Part shown: one piece after another, positions 1-8,562 of the stretch
Numbering within the stretch: position 1 is the stretch's first letter
How the letters are laid out: each line of letters opens with the position of its first letter
Assembly: GCA_023386965.1 (NCBI GenBank)
Contig: JAEWIR010000045.1
Span: forward strand, 1-64,000
Length of the DNA stretch: 64,000 bases
Direction of reading: 5' to 3'
DNA from: Bacteroidota bacterium
Lineage (GTDB): Bacteria; Bacteroidota; Bacteroidia; Flavobacteriales; Weeksellaceae
Program-made: the position numbers and the translations under genes
Notes under the pieces: generated by a model
The model's database searches: none
Seen by the model: only the letters and a program-made list of their open reading frames with translations
What the model was told of the DNA's origin: nothing

Positions 1-173
1 AAAGTGATTTGCTTGTGTTCAGAAATGCCGGAGCCTACGGTTTTGAGATGAGCTCCAACTTCAATTCCCGTTTGAAACCCGCCGAAGTACTTTTTATGGA
101 CGGTAAAGCGCATCTGATCAGAAAGCGGGACGAATTTGAGGACTTGCTAAGGAACCAAATTGAAATATTGTAA
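1..173 (+). CDS. lysA: Diaminopimelate decarboxylase, C-terminal end (partial)
   Basis: Only the last 56 codons are inside the window; the reading frame starts at base 3 and ends with TAA at 171-173. The peptide carries the conserved C-terminal block of PLP-dependent diaminopimelate decarboxylases: GAYG, where the Tyr lines the PLP/substrate site, followed by MSSNFNSR and RPAEVL-like residues (KPAEVLF). The enzyme makes L-lysine from meso-diaminopimelate in the cytoplasm. The stop overlaps the ATG of the next gene (TAATG), suggesting translational coupling. Everything upstream is outside the window, so completeness cannot be judged. Confidence 0.85.
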   Translation, partial: SDLLVFRNAGAYGFEMSSNFNSRLKPAEVLFMDGKAHLIRKRDEFEDLLRNQIEIL

Positions 174-583
174 TGAAAAAGATTCTGTTTTTACTTGTCA
201 TCTGTTTCGGCTGGGCTTCCGGCCAAAGTACGGAGAAACAGGTACACCAAAAGATCGTTTATACAGAACCCGCGACATTTCCCGGTGGTGATCAGGCTTT
301 TCAGGCAGAACTTCATAAGATGGTTTACAGTTATCTGGATATGGACCAGTATGCGGCTAACGGGCTTTTTAATTTTCTTTTGGAAATTGATGAAAAGGGG
401 AAAATTGTCAATGTGAGTATATTGCCCAAAGTTAAAAACAGTGACATGTTCGTTGATGATATGACTTTCGCTGTAAAACGTATTAAGCCACGGTGGACTC
501 CCGCAATGACGGACGGTAAACCGGTAAAGTCTAAACGGTTGGTGCGGATTCATTTTATATCGGATCATTTTGATCATGATTAA
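173..583 (+). CDS. Small secreted TonB C-terminal-domain-like protein
   Basis: A 136-aa protein with a signal peptide (about residues 1-18, ending ASGQS). It has an FPGG motif near residue 38 and a C-terminal block RWTPAMTDGKPV followed by a beta-strand, the usual signature of the TonB_C fold in Bacteroidota. Unlike a true TonB it has no membrane anchor or Pro-rich spacer, so it is probably a free periplasmic protein rather than an energy transducer. It is coupled to lysA by a TAATG overlap. A similar protein follows at 641 and another lies at 55,459. The function is unknown. Confidence 0.7.
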   Translation: MKKILFLLVICFGWASGQSTEKQVHQKIVYTEPATFPGGDQAFQAELHKMVYSYLDMDQYAANGLFNFLLEIDEKGKIVNVSILPKVKNSDMFVDDMTFAVKRIKPRWTPAMTDGKPVKSKRLVRIHFISDHFDHD

Positions 584-640
584 TTGATGCAAGTTCCCAT
601 TATTCCAAGTAAACCTTAACTTTACCAAAAAATACGAATT

Positions 641-1123
641 ATGAAAAATCTGATATTCATTTTATTGTTTGCTTTTGGTCTGATGCCGGCTCAAACCCTG
701 ATTGAGGACAGCGAGATTTCTGAAAATTCTGAAGAATTTGTCCGTGTTGCCATTTCATATGAACTGGATTATCCAACGGAGTATTACCGCCTGAAGTGCA
801 GTTCGCCGGTCTATGCGCGGTTTACCGGTGGTGAAAGTGCATTCAAGCAGAACATCAGCAATCACATGAAAGGTTTTCTGGATACAGGTCTTTATACTGT
901 AAACGGCAATTTTGAGCTTATTCTTTTCATAGGAAAAAATGGTTCGCTGCAGCGTTTTCAGTTAAAGCCTGAAGTTCCCAACGGTCATCTACTGGAGCGC
1001 GACGTGGAACTGGCTCTAAGGAATATGAACCCTTCCTGGACACCCGCAAGCTGCAACGGAATGCCTGTCGATTCTCGCATACGCCAGAAAATTAATTTCC
1101 GGACAGACAGTTTTGATCTGTAA
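641..1123 (+). CDS. Second secreted TonB C-terminal-domain-like protein
   Basis: A 160-aa paralogue of the preceding gene. It has a signal peptide ending near PAQT, a degenerate FTGG in place of FPGG, and the C-terminal block PSWTPASCNGMPV. The region between residues 20 and 60 is extra compared with its neighbour and rich in acidic and Tyr residues. The two genes are separated by 57 bases and probably arose by tandem duplication. No membrane segment is present, so a periplasmic protein-interaction role is more likely than TonB-type energy transfer. The function is not known. Confidence 0.65.
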   Translation: MKNLIFILLFAFGLMPAQTLIEDSEISENSEEFVRVAISYELDYPTEYYRLKCSSPVYARFTGGESAFKQNISNHMKGFLDTGLYTVNGNFELILFIGKNGSLQRFQLKPEVPNGHLLERDVELALRNMNPSWTPASCNGMPVDSRIRQKINFRTDSFDL

Positions 1124-1296
1124 GCCAGCTTTGAGAAATATTTTTAGGGGTATTTTCCAATAGAGTTTAAAATGCCTGTGAGACAGGAGTTTACTTTTGA
1201 AGAAATTAAAAAGGACAATTCCGGTTTCCCCTCCAGGCCTTAAAAACACTCTTTAAACCCATTTTCCCGTTCCTGCCATTCTGTCACAATAATTCT

Positions 1297-1304
1297 TATC
1301 TTTG
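1297..1304 (+). promoter_or_regulatory. Putative -7 promoter element of miaB
   Basis: TATCTTTG followed by CA fits the Bacteroidota -7 consensus TAnnTTTG. It lies 59 bases before the GTG start of miaB. No good -33 TTTG is visible at the expected distance, so the assignment rests on the -7 box alone. Confidence 0.45.
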
Positions 1305-1362
1305 CACTTTAATTGAAGTGAATTCAGCGCTTTAACCTGAATTTACTCTAATAACGATTACT

Positions 1363-2796
1363 GTGCAGGATAAATATATAGATGAAACAAAACAGGGCGA
1401 AGCTTTTGTCATAGCGGAAAAACCCAGCAATTCCAAAAAACTCTTTTTGGAAAGTTACGGTTGCCAGATGAACTTTTCTGATTCAGAGATTGTGGCTTCC
1501 ATCCTTAATGAGCAGGGTTATAATACGACGCTAAACCAGGATGAGGCAGATCTTATTCTGCTGAATACCTGTTCCATTCGCGAAAAAGCCGAGCAAACGG
1601 TAAGGATGCGCCTTTCGCAGTTCAAAAACCTCAAGAAAGCGAAGCCTAATTTAACCGTTGGTGTCTTGGGCTGCATGGCAGAACGCTTGAAGACTAAATT
1701 TTTGGAGGAAGAACAACTGGTAGATCTTGTGGTGGGCCCGGATGCTTACCGCGACCTGCCCAATCTCCTGAAGGAAACGGAAGGAGGGCGAGATGCCATC
1801 AACGTTATTCTTTCTAAGGAAGAAACTTATGCAGATATTAACCCGGTGCGCTTAGGCGGGAACGGAGTTACTGCATTTGTGACGATTACGAGAGGCTGCG
1901 ACAATATGTGCACGTTCTGTGTCGTTCCTTTCACCCGCGGCCGCGAGCGCAGCAGGGATCCGCATTCCATCATCTCTGAATGTCAGGAACTTTGGAACAG
2001 CGGTTATAAGGAAATAACCCTGCTGGGTCAGAATGTGGATTCATACCTCTGGTACGGCGGCGGAGCTAAAAAGGACTTCAAAAATGCAACGGAGATGCAG
2101 AAACTTACCGCGGTCAACTTTGCGCAGTTGCTTGATATGGTGGCTGTGGCGGTTCCGGAGATGCGCATTCGTTTTTCCACTTCCAATCCGCATGACATGA
2201 CCATGGATGTCTTCACCGTGATGGCGAAGCATAAGAATATCTGTAAGTATGTGCATTTACCGGTACAGAGCGGCAGTAACAGGATCCTGGAACGCATGAA
2301 CCGCCAGCATACACGTGAGGAATATCTGGAACTTATCCGGAAAGCCCGTGAAATCGTTCCTGAAATCGCATTCTCCCAGGACATGATTATCGGTTTCTGT
2401 GGGGAAACCGAAGCCGACCATGAACAAACACTCTCACTGATGAGAGAGGTGGAATACGATTACGGTTATATGTTCGCTTATTCGGAAAGACCGGGAACCC
2501 CGGCACATAAGAAAATGGAGGACGATGTCCCTGCAGAGGTGAAGCAGAGAAGGCTTTCAGAAGTTATCGCACTTCAGGGCGAACTCTCGCGCAAGCGGAT
2601 GGAGAGTTATGTGGGCCGTGAGCATGAAGTACTTATTGAAGGCGTTTCCAAAAAGAATGAAAATCAGTGGAAGGGCCGTAATTCGCAGAATGCAGTTTGT
2701 GTGTTCGATAAGAAACCGGGACAGAAACCGGGAGACATTGTGACCGTATTGATATACGGAAATACACAGGGTACACTTTTAGGGGCGTGCGAATAG
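1363..2796 (+). CDS. miaB: tRNA-2-methylthio-N6-dimethylallyladenosine synthase MiaB
   Basis: 477 aa, full length for the family. Radical-SAM methylthiotransferase that adds a methylthio group to i6A37 of tRNAs reading UNN codons. The N-terminal cluster ligands are C34 (YGCQMN), C70 (LNTCSIRE) and C104 (LGCMAERL). The radical-SAM motif CxxxCxxC is at C179, C183 and C186 (RGCDNMCTFC). A C-terminal TRAM-like segment follows after about residue 410. The start is GTG at 1363; no upstream in-frame ATG exists. A sigma-54 activator follows 47 bases downstream on the same strand. Confidence 0.95.
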   Translation: MQDKYIDETKQGEAFVIAEKPSNSKKLFLESYGCQMNFSDSEIVASILNEQGYNTTLNQDEADLILLNTCSIREKAEQTVRMRLSQFKNLKKAKPNLTVGVLGCMAERLKTKFLEEEQLVDLVVGPDAYRDLPNLLKETEGGRDAINVILSKEETYADINPVRLGGNGVTAFVTITRGCDNMCTFCVVPFTRGRERSRDPHSIISECQELWNSGYKEITLLGQNVDSYLWYGGGAKKDFKNATEMQKLTAVNFAQLLDMVAVAVPEMRIRFSTSNPHDMTMDVFTVMAKHKNICKYVHLPVQSGSNRILERMNRQHTREEYLELIRKAREIVPEIAFSQDMIIGFCGETEADHEQTLSLMREVEYDYGYMFAYSERPGTPAHKKMEDDVPAEVKQRRLSEVIALQGELSRKRMESYVGREHEVLIEGVSKKNENQWKGRNSQNAVCVFDKKPGQKPGDIVTVLIYGNTQGTLLGACE

Positions 2797-2843
2797 ACAG
2801 ATTCCCGCCGGGACTTCTATAATCATAAACTTTTGATTTTAAA

Positions 2844-4124
2844 ATGACAGACCTACAATCCATAAAGACCCGTTTTGGGATCATTGGCAGCTTTCCGGCA
2901 CTACACCGTGCGCTGGAAAAAGCCATACAGGTAGCGCCAACCGATATTTCCGTTTTAGTGATGGGTGAATCCGGTGTGGGCAAGGAGTTTATTCCGAAAA
3001 TTATACACGGAGAGTCACGACGTAAGCATCAGCCTTATATTGTTGTAAATTGTGGAGCCATTCCTGAAGGTACAATCGATTCTGAGCTTTTTGGCCACGA
3101 AAAGGGCGCGTTTACAGGAGCCACCGCCACGCGTAAAGGCTATTTTGAGGTGGCCGACGGTGGTACCATTTTTCTGGACGAGGTGGGCGAATTGCCGCTG
3201 CAAACTCAGGTGCGCCTGCTTCGGGTTTTGGAAAGCGGCGAATTTATGAAGGTTGGTTCCTCCCAAATCCAGAAAACCAACGTGAGGATTGTAGCTGCCA
3301 CCAACGTAAATATGCTGAAGGCCATTGAAGACGGTCGTTTTCGGGAGGATCTCTATTACCGTCTGAACACAGTTCAAATAGACATGCCGCCGCTGCGCGA
3401 AAGAAAAGGCGATGTGCACCTGCTGTTCAGGAAATTCGCCATTGATTTTGCCGAAAAGTACCGAATGCCGGAACTTGTTCTCACCGATGACGCCGTGAAC
3501 TATCTCGAAAATTATGCTTTCCCCGGAAATGTGCGTCAGCTCCGTAATCTTGTAGAACAGATGACAGTGGTAGAGCAAAACCGGACCGTAAACTCCACCA
3601 AACTGGCGGAGTATATTCCGATGAACGCGCATCTCCCGGCCGTGGTTCAGAAATCCGGTCCCGGTCATGTATCCAGTTCTGAGTTTCATTCTGAGAGGGA
3701 AATTATGTACAAAATCCTTTTCGATATGCGTAACGACCTTAATGACCTTAAGTCACTTACTTCGGAACTGATTAAAAACCGTGGCAGCGAAGACCTCAGC
3801 AATCAGGAAAAGAATCTGATTAACCGCGTATTTACGGGAGAAAGCAATTCTCAGAATCAGAACTCACTGCTTTATTTTGAAAATGGAAATCAAAACCCCA
3901 CTAGCCGTGCCTCTATTTATACTGAACCCAGCGGCGAGTATGATGATGTGGAGGACATTGAAATTGAAGAAAGTCATTCACTGTCTCTGCAGAATAATGA
4001 ACGTGAACTTATCGTGAAGGCATTGGAAAAACATAAGGGGCGCCGGAATAAAGCCGCGGACGAGCTGGGTATTTCCCAGCGTACACTTTACCGAAAAATA
4101 AAACAGTATAACCTGGAAGATTGA
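2844..4124 (+). CDS. Sigma-54-dependent transcriptional activator without sensor domain
   Basis: 426 aa. The AAA+ domain begins almost at the N-terminus: Walker A GESGVGKE at 41-48, the sigma-54-contacting GAFTGA loop at 88-93, Walker B-type FLDEVGEL after that. A long acidic, low-complexity linker (about residues 270-380) separates it from a Fis-type helix-turn-helix at the C-terminus (NKAADELGISQRTLYRKI). There is no receiver, PAS or GAF domain, so activity is not obviously controlled by a sensor in the same chain. It sits immediately before lptE with one base between stop and start, suggesting an envelope-related operon. Target promoters cannot be read from this window. Confidence 0.88.
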   Translation: MTDLQSIKTRFGIIGSFPALHRALEKAIQVAPTDISVLVMGESGVGKEFIPKIIHGESRRKHQPYIVVNCGAIPEGTIDSELFGHEKGAFTGATATRKGYFEVADGGTIFLDEVGELPLQTQVRLLRVLESGEFMKVGSSQIQKTNVRIVAATNVNMLKAIEDGRFREDLYYRLNTVQIDMPPLRERKGDVHLLFRKFAIDFAEKYRMPELVLTDDAVNYLENYAFPGNVRQLRNLVEQMTVVEQNRTVNSTKLAEYIPMNAHLPAVVQKSGPGHVSSSEFHSEREIMYKILFDMRNDLNDLKSLTSELIKNRGSEDLSNQEKNLINRVFTGESNSQNQNSLLYFENGNQNPTSRASIYTEPSGEYDDVEDIEIEESHSLSLQNNERELIVKALEKHKGRRNKAADELGISQRTLYRKIKQYNLED

Positions 4125-4125
4125 T

Positions 4126-4659
4126 ATGAAAATAAACCGAATTTTAAACACCTTCCTCGTATTGGCAATGCTTGCTGGCGGGTTGCTGCAGTCCTGTTAT
4201 ACTTTCACGGGATCCTCGCTGAGTCCTGAAATAAAGACCGTACAGATCAACGAATTCATCAACAATGCACCCCTCGTTAATCCTACCCTGGCGCAGCAGT
4301 TCTCCACTGATATCCAGAACCGCTTCCTGCAGCGTACCACACTGAAAGGTACAAAGGAGAACCCTGATCTGCTTATTGAAGGCGAGATTACCGACTACAG
4401 TATTTCGCCCACTACAATCTCATCAAATGTTGATGCAGCAGGAGGAAATATCCAGGCGGCCCAGAATAAGCTCACTATCTCTGTAAAAGTGCATTACGAA
4501 AACAGGATTGAACCCGATAAAAGTTTTGACAGGACATTTTCAGACGAAGCTGTATTCAGCAGCGACCTGGACATAAATGCCATTGAAGCCTCACAGGTTA
4601 AACTGGTTAATGAGCGGATCATCAATAAGATTTTTAACGATATTGTAGCCAACTGGTAA
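4126..4659 (+). CDS. lptE: LPS assembly lipoprotein LptE
   Basis: 177 aa. Lipoprotein signal with the lipobox ending in C24 (LLQSCYTF). After it comes the pattern typical of Bacteroidota LptE: TFTGSSLSPEIKTVQI, then NPTLAQQFSTDIQNRF and a GEITDYSISP segment. LptE plugs the LptD barrel that places lipopolysaccharide in the outer leaflet of the outer membrane. The gene starts two bases after the sigma-54 activator and is followed after one base by the next gene, so the three are most likely cotranscribed. Confidence 0.85.
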   Translation: MKINRILNTFLVLAMLAGGLLQSCYTFTGSSLSPEIKTVQINEFINNAPLVNPTLAQQFSTDIQNRFLQRTTLKGTKENPDLLIEGEITDYSISPTTISSNVDAAGGNIQAAQNKLTISVKVHYENRIEPDKSFDRTFSDEAVFSSDLDINAIEASQVKLVNERIINKIFNDIVANW

Positions 4660-4660
4660 T

Positions 4661-6448
4661 ATGAACACGCGTATACTGGACCTTTTAGAAAACCCAAATC
4701 TTTTACAGGCGGATGATCTTAAACTGCTGAATGAGCAGATCAAGGCCACGCCTTACGTGCAGAGTTTTCGTGCGCTCGCACTGCTTGCTGCCTCACGCTT
4801 CGATCCTGAAGATTACCGCAATGTTCTTTCAAGAACCGCCGCCTATACTACAGATAAAAAGATTCTGTTTCAGCTTGTAAATGGCCGAACTACAGCGCTT
4901 ACCGTGGCTGGGGAAGCTGGAACTCCTGCGGTTTCTGCGGAACAGTCCGGATCAACCCATGGTACTGACGAAAAGTCACAAGTTGATGATGTTGTTGCAG
5001 ATATAGCGGCCAACCTTCCCGCCGGCAGGCCTGTGAATGCAGAAACAGACAACACCACTGCGGTTGAGGATGCCCCCGGGCTGGCAGAAAAGGCTGAAGA
5101 GAAGATATTTACAAAAATCACACCTGCCGAAACCAGTGCTGCAAAGCCCGTTTATGTAAATGGAGAACTGAACAGAATCTTATTTGAAGGTGAAGAAGAC
5201 TTTCTGCAACAGGCTACTCCGTTGATTGATAAGGAAGCCTCGGCGGAAAGTGGTAAGTTAGTTATCGCAGATGCAAATGTGACGGCACCGAAGGTTTTCA
5301 GTGAAGAATCGGCACCGGTTAATGAGCTGGCTGCCAGGGAAGATGAAGTTTTTGAAGCTGAGGAAGAAGCGGTTTCAGATGCTACCCCTGAAACGGAAAC
5401 ACATGAAGATGTTCAGAAATCGCCGGAAGCATACGTGGAGGAACCGGCAGCTGATGTGAGTTTCCACGGTATCGCTCCGTTCCTGCCGGAAGTAAAGATT
5501 ACCGCAACACCAAAAAAGGATGAAACCACAGCTCCTCCCGCGCCGGTATCCAATAAACATGAAGAAGAAATGCAGCGGCTGATTGCCGAAGTCGAGAGGA
5601 AAATCAAGGAGAAAAAGACCGCGCAGATACAGAATACTTCGCTCGAAGAAGAAGAAGCTCAAAGTACCGAAATCAGTTTCAGTGATACTCAGGATTTTTT
5701 GGTCAAAACAGAAACGCCTGCAACCGAAACTCCAACTCCAGTCACGGAAGAGCTTAGAAAATCAGATTCCAGCTCTGACGAAACACATTTGGCTGAAGTT
5801 CCGGTTTCCGTTGTTGATGAAACAGGTCAGAGTCCAGAACCCGACGCGGATAACCCGTCAGTAAGCACGGGCTGGAAACCAATGATTGTACCTTTGCATA
5901 CACCAGATGCTCTGCTTAAAACCGAAGAGCAGCTACCTAAGGTGCAAACTGAAATTACGCCGGAGGTATCCGAAGAGGTGAAAGCGGTAGAGGAAACTCC
6001 TGATATTCAGAAACAGCCTTCGGAAATCGGGGCAAATTCATTGGATCAAGACACGGAGCCAACTCAAAGCGTTGCCGATGACGACAGTAATGTGCCTCAA
6101 TTTATCAATACATGGCAAAACTGGCTCAAAATCGAACGGAAAGAGGCTGCTCCGCCAGTTGTGCCGGTACCGGAAGAGGACAGGAAAACAGAGATTATTG
6201 AAAAATTTATCGAAACTGCGCCCCGTATCTCACAACTGCGTGAAGAAGGAAACTTTGTCATTAAAGAAAAGAAGAGTGATATTTCCCACCTGATGACAGA
6301 GACATTGGCTAATATTTACGTGGAACAGAAACTTTACGCGCGCGCTATTCATGCTTTCCATATCCTGGCCGAAAAACACCCGCAAAAAGCTGACTATTTC
6401 AAGTCGAAAGTAAAGGAAGTGCGTGATTTGAGAAACAATTTCCAGTAA
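4661..6448 (+). CDS. Large acidic protein with C-terminal TPR-like segment
   Basis: 595 aa with no signal peptide or membrane segment. The first 85 residues are globular-looking; residues 90-480 are a highly acidic, Glu/Pro/Thr-rich disordered stretch with a short coiled-coil-like segment near 305-325 (Glu/Lys-rich). A conserved-looking block FINTWQNWLKIERK lies near 480, and the last 60 residues resemble a single TPR repeat (LYARAIHAFHILAEKHPQK). It is coupled to lptE by position. The family is not recognised by name; a scaffold role in envelope assembly is only a guess from the neighbours. Confidence 0.7.
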   Translation: MNTRILDLLENPNLLQADDLKLLNEQIKATPYVQSFRALALLAASRFDPEDYRNVLSRTAAYTTDKKILFQLVNGRTTALTVAGEAGTPAVSAEQSGSTHGTDEKSQVDDVVADIAANLPAGRPVNAETDNTTAVEDAPGLAEKAEEKIFTKITPAETSAAKPVYVNGELNRILFEGEEDFLQQATPLIDKEASAESGKLVIADANVTAPKVFSEESAPVNELAAREDEVFEAEEEAVSDATPETETHEDVQKSPEAYVEEPAADVSFHGIAPFLPEVKITATPKKDETTAPPAPVSNKHEEEMQRLIAEVERKIKEKKTAQIQNTSLEEEEAQSTEISFSDTQDFLVKTETPATETPTPVTEELRKSDSSSDETHLAEVPVSVVDETGQSPEPDADNPSVSTGWKPMIVPLHTPDALLKTEEQLPKVQTEITPEVSEEVKAVEETPDIQKQPSEIGANSLDQDTEPTQSVADDDSNVPQFINTWQNWLKIERKEAAPPVVPVPEEDRKTEIIEKFIETAPRISQLREEGNFVIKEKKSDISHLMTETLANIYVEQKLYARAIHAFHILAEKHPQKADYFKSKVKEVRDLRNNFQ

Positions 6449-6458
6449 CCCAACCCAA

Positions 6459-6836
6459 ATGAAGATGGACAACACCACATTAGTGATCGGACTTATCCTG
6501 CTTGGCCTGCTGGCTGGGTATCTTAGCGGCCTTGTAGGCATAGGCGGCGGTATTGTAATGGTTCCTGTACTCGTACTACTGTTTGGTTTTACGCAACATA
6601 AAGCCCAGGGTACAACACTGGCGCTCCTTATGGTCCCGGTTGGCTTTTTTGGGGTGATGAATTACTACAAAACCGGTAATGTGGACATTAAAACAGCACT
6701 TTTACTGTGCTGCGGCTTCGTGCTGGGCAGTTATTTGGGGAGTAAAACAGCTATCTCGCTTTCGCAGGATATGATCAGAAAAGTCTTTGCCGTATTGATG
6801 TTTGTGGTGGCGGTTAAAATGTTCTTTCAGAAATAG
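6459..6836 (+). CDS. Half-size TSUP (TauE/SafE) family membrane protein
   Basis: 125 aa, with about four hydrophobic segments. It contains the TSUP hallmark GLVGIGGGIVMVPVL near the N-terminus and AQGTTLALLMVPVG. Full-length TauE/SafE permeases are about 250 aa with two homologous halves; this is one half, so a dimer would be needed to make a full carrier. TSUP proteins export sulfite or other organosulfur compounds; the substrate here is unknown. Stop overlaps the GTG start of the next gene. Confidence 0.8.
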   Translation: MKMDNTTLVIGLILLGLLAGYLSGLVGIGGGIVMVPVLVLLFGFTQHKAQGTTLALLMVPVGFFGVMNYYKTGNVDIKTALLLCCGFVLGSYLGSKTAISLSQDMIRKVFAVLMFVVAVKMFFQK

Positions 6837-7471
6837 TGGTGCAGAAATGGACGGTCCTGGTGGCTATGCTAATGTATACTGCGGCATTCGCCTGTAAATG
6901 CAGCCATCATGATATTGAAAGTTCCTTTAAAACTGCCGATTTTGTGTTTGTTGCTGATATTTACAGTGCAGCTAACGAATTTCCGGGTATTCAGCCAAAT
7001 AATCCAATCCTCCTTAGTAAAGCCAGGCTTGTAAAAAGTTATAAGTCACCATTAGATTCATCTTTCTTTCAAACCCGGGAGGTAACTTTACTTTCTTCCT
7101 CTTTAGATACATGTGATTACCCGTTCAGTGAGCTGGGGAAACACCTGATTTTCGGATTCTTCGATTCCGACAGTGATTTTGTATATTCAAGCCATTGCCT
7201 GTCAACAAAAGCATTCTCTCAACTTTCAACGTCGGAGCTGGCGACCTTAAGCAGGCTCACTACAGAATATCAAAATGCAGATCAGGACAGAATGCACGCG
7301 GATGAAAATGTGGTTGAAATTGTGGACTGGAGCTCCAGCCGTAAAATGAATACATTACTGTTGGAGAACAAAAGGCTGATTTCAGAAAATAAGATCCTAA
7401 AATACGGTCTCATTTTTATTACTGCTTTAGGGTTCATTGCGCTGTTTTTATTAATGCGGAAAAAACAGTAG
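6836..7471 (+). CDS. TIMP/netrin-like secreted protein with C-terminal membrane anchor
   Basis: 211 aa. A signal peptide ends with the signal-peptidase-I site A17-F18-A19, and cleavage would leave a mature N-terminus Cys-Lys-Cys (C20, C22). This mimics tissue inhibitors of metalloproteinases, whose mature chain starts with Cys-X-Cys and continues with a strand like TADFVFVADIY. Two further Cys follow (SLDTCDY, SSHCLST), giving a possible two-disulfide NTR fold. A coiled-coil-like stretch (about 160-185) leads to a C-terminal hydrophobic helix (ALGFIALFLL) with KKQ at the end. The start is GTG at 6836, overlapping the TAG of the TSUP gene; GTG 6839 is possible. The fold assignment is from motif reading only. 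Confidence 0.6.
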   Translation: MVQKWTVLVAMLMYTAAFACKCSHHDIESSFKTADFVFVADIYSAANEFPGIQPNNPILLSKARLVKSYKSPLDSSFFQTREVTLLSSSLDTCDYPFSELGKHLIFGFFDSDSDFVYSSHCLSTKAFSQLSTSELATLSRLTTEYQNADQDRMHADENVVEIVDWSSSRKMNTLLLENKRLISENKILKYGLIFITALGFIALFLLMRKKQ

Positions 7472-7481
7472 CACATACAGC

Positions 7482-8129
7482 CTATTCCAGGTTCTTACGC
7501 TCTACAACTTCCACATCAATTACTTTTGAATTTCTGTCCGATCGGAAATTTCTGAACTTATTCCACAGCTTTTTTCCCAGTACAAAAACAGTGATCACCA
7601 GGATGATGGCTGCAATTGCGGCGATTATTGGTGCCGCCAAAGCCAAAATGGACATTATACCTGCGCCGGCAGTTTCAGTGGTGGCAACTACGGAATTACC
7701 GAGTCCACCCGTGGTGGCCGTGGATGCTGCCCGCGTGCCCGCAAACCCGGAGCTTATGGCTGCTGCTGTGCCGCCACCTGCGATGAGGGCAAGTGCCCAT
7801 TGCGGAAATGTACCCAAATCTGCAAACTGACTTGCAAAGAGTACCGAGCCTGCAAGTGTGGCCAGGGGAACCGATAGTGTGTCCAGCAAATGATCAACAA
7901 TAGGTATATAATAAGCCAAAATTTCAAAGATCATGGCAATCCCGGTAGTTATCAATGTAGGAAGCCCTGCGAGCCACTCAAAAGATTCACTCATTGGAAT
8001 CCAGCCCATATAGGAAGCCAGACTAACCGTAAACATTGGCAGGAATACGCGGAAGCCGGACGCAGCGGCCAGTCCAATACCGATAAAGGCGCTTAGAAGA
8101 TAGGGTAAGTAAGGAATTTGGTCCGCCAT
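7482..8129 (-). CDS. DUF4126 domain membrane protein
   Basis: 215 aa, several hydrophobic helices: an N-terminal segment YLLSAFIGIGLAAASGFRVF typical of DUF4126, central helices (ILAYYIPIVDHLLDT, ATLAGSVLFASQ), a Gly/Ala/Thr-rich stretch around 125-155 and a final TM helix followed by a basic tail. The family is widespread and uncharacterised. It converges on the TIMP-like gene with only ten bases between stops. The start ATG is preceded by a -7-like box at 8157-8164 on the minus strand. Confidence 0.8.
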   Translation of the reverse strand: MADQIPYLPYLLSAFIGIGLAAASGFRVFLPMFTVSLASYMGWIPMSESFEWLAGLPTLITTGIAMIFEILAYYIPIVDHLLDTLSVPLATLAGSVLFASQFADLGTFPQWALALIAGGGTAAAISSGFAGTRAASTATTGGLGNSVVATTETAGAGIMSILALAAPIIAAIAAIILVITVFVLGKKLWNKFRNFRSDRNSKVIDVEVVERKNLE

Positions 8130-8141
8130 TTCGCAGTTTTG

Positions 8142-8164
8142 TTTGATTTAACCAATCAAATTTA
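8142..8164 (-). promoter_or_regulatory. Promoter with overlapping inverted repeat before DUF4126 gene
   Basis: On the minus strand, TAAATTTG (8164-8157) fits the Bacteroidota -7 box. It overlaps a perfect 7-bp inverted repeat TTTGATT-taacc-AATCAAA (8142-8160), placed between the box and the start codon. The repeat could be an operator or a short RNA hairpin; no -33 box is clear. Confidence 0.35.
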
Positions 8165-8187
8165 CAAAAAGGATAAATACCGCAGTA

Positions 8188-8562
8188 TTATTTTTTAGAC
8201 CCGCAAAGTTTCAGAAAAGCTTCCAGTACTTCGTTGTAATCTTTGGGCATTCCGGATGAAACCCAAAACAGCATGAAATTACCTTTCGTGCCAAAAGCTT
8301 CGGTAAAGGTGCTTTTATTCAGCCTGTAAGCTTCCCGTAAAAGTCTTTTTATGCGGTTGCGGTGCACTGCCTTCTTAAAATACCTCTTGGAGACGGAAAC
8401 ACCAATCTTAATCCCGGTAAGGTCGGGACTGCTATAAGTAACGATCCGGAGGTTGCCCACCGTTTTCCACTTGCCTTTTTCAAAAAGCAAATCCAGCTCG
8501 CGCTTTGATTTCAGTTTTTGGGCTTTAGGATAGCGCGTGTCGCCTGCTGCTGAATCAGTCAT
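8188..8562 (-). CDS. rnpA: Ribonuclease P protein component
   Basis: 124 aa. Basic protein that binds the RNase P RNA and helps 5' maturation of pre-tRNA. The RNR signature is intact (HRNRIKRLLREAYR), preceded by the conserved N-terminal block LKSKRELDLLFEKGK and SVSKRYFKKAV. It overlaps the end of tcdA by eight bases, so the two are translationally linked. It is not next to rpmH here, unlike the order in many other phyla. Confidence 0.93.
   Translation of the reverse strand: MTDSAAGDTRYPKAQKLKSKRELDLLFEKGKWKTVGNLRIVTYSSPDLTGIKIGVSVSKRYFKKAVHRNRIKRLLREAYRLNKSTFTEAFGTKGNFMLFWVSSGMPKDYNEVLEAFLKLCGSKK

Noticed and set aside
3015..3689. 224-aa open frame antisense to the sigma-54 activator
   Set aside because: Shadow of the AAA+ domain; no domain or promoter of its own.
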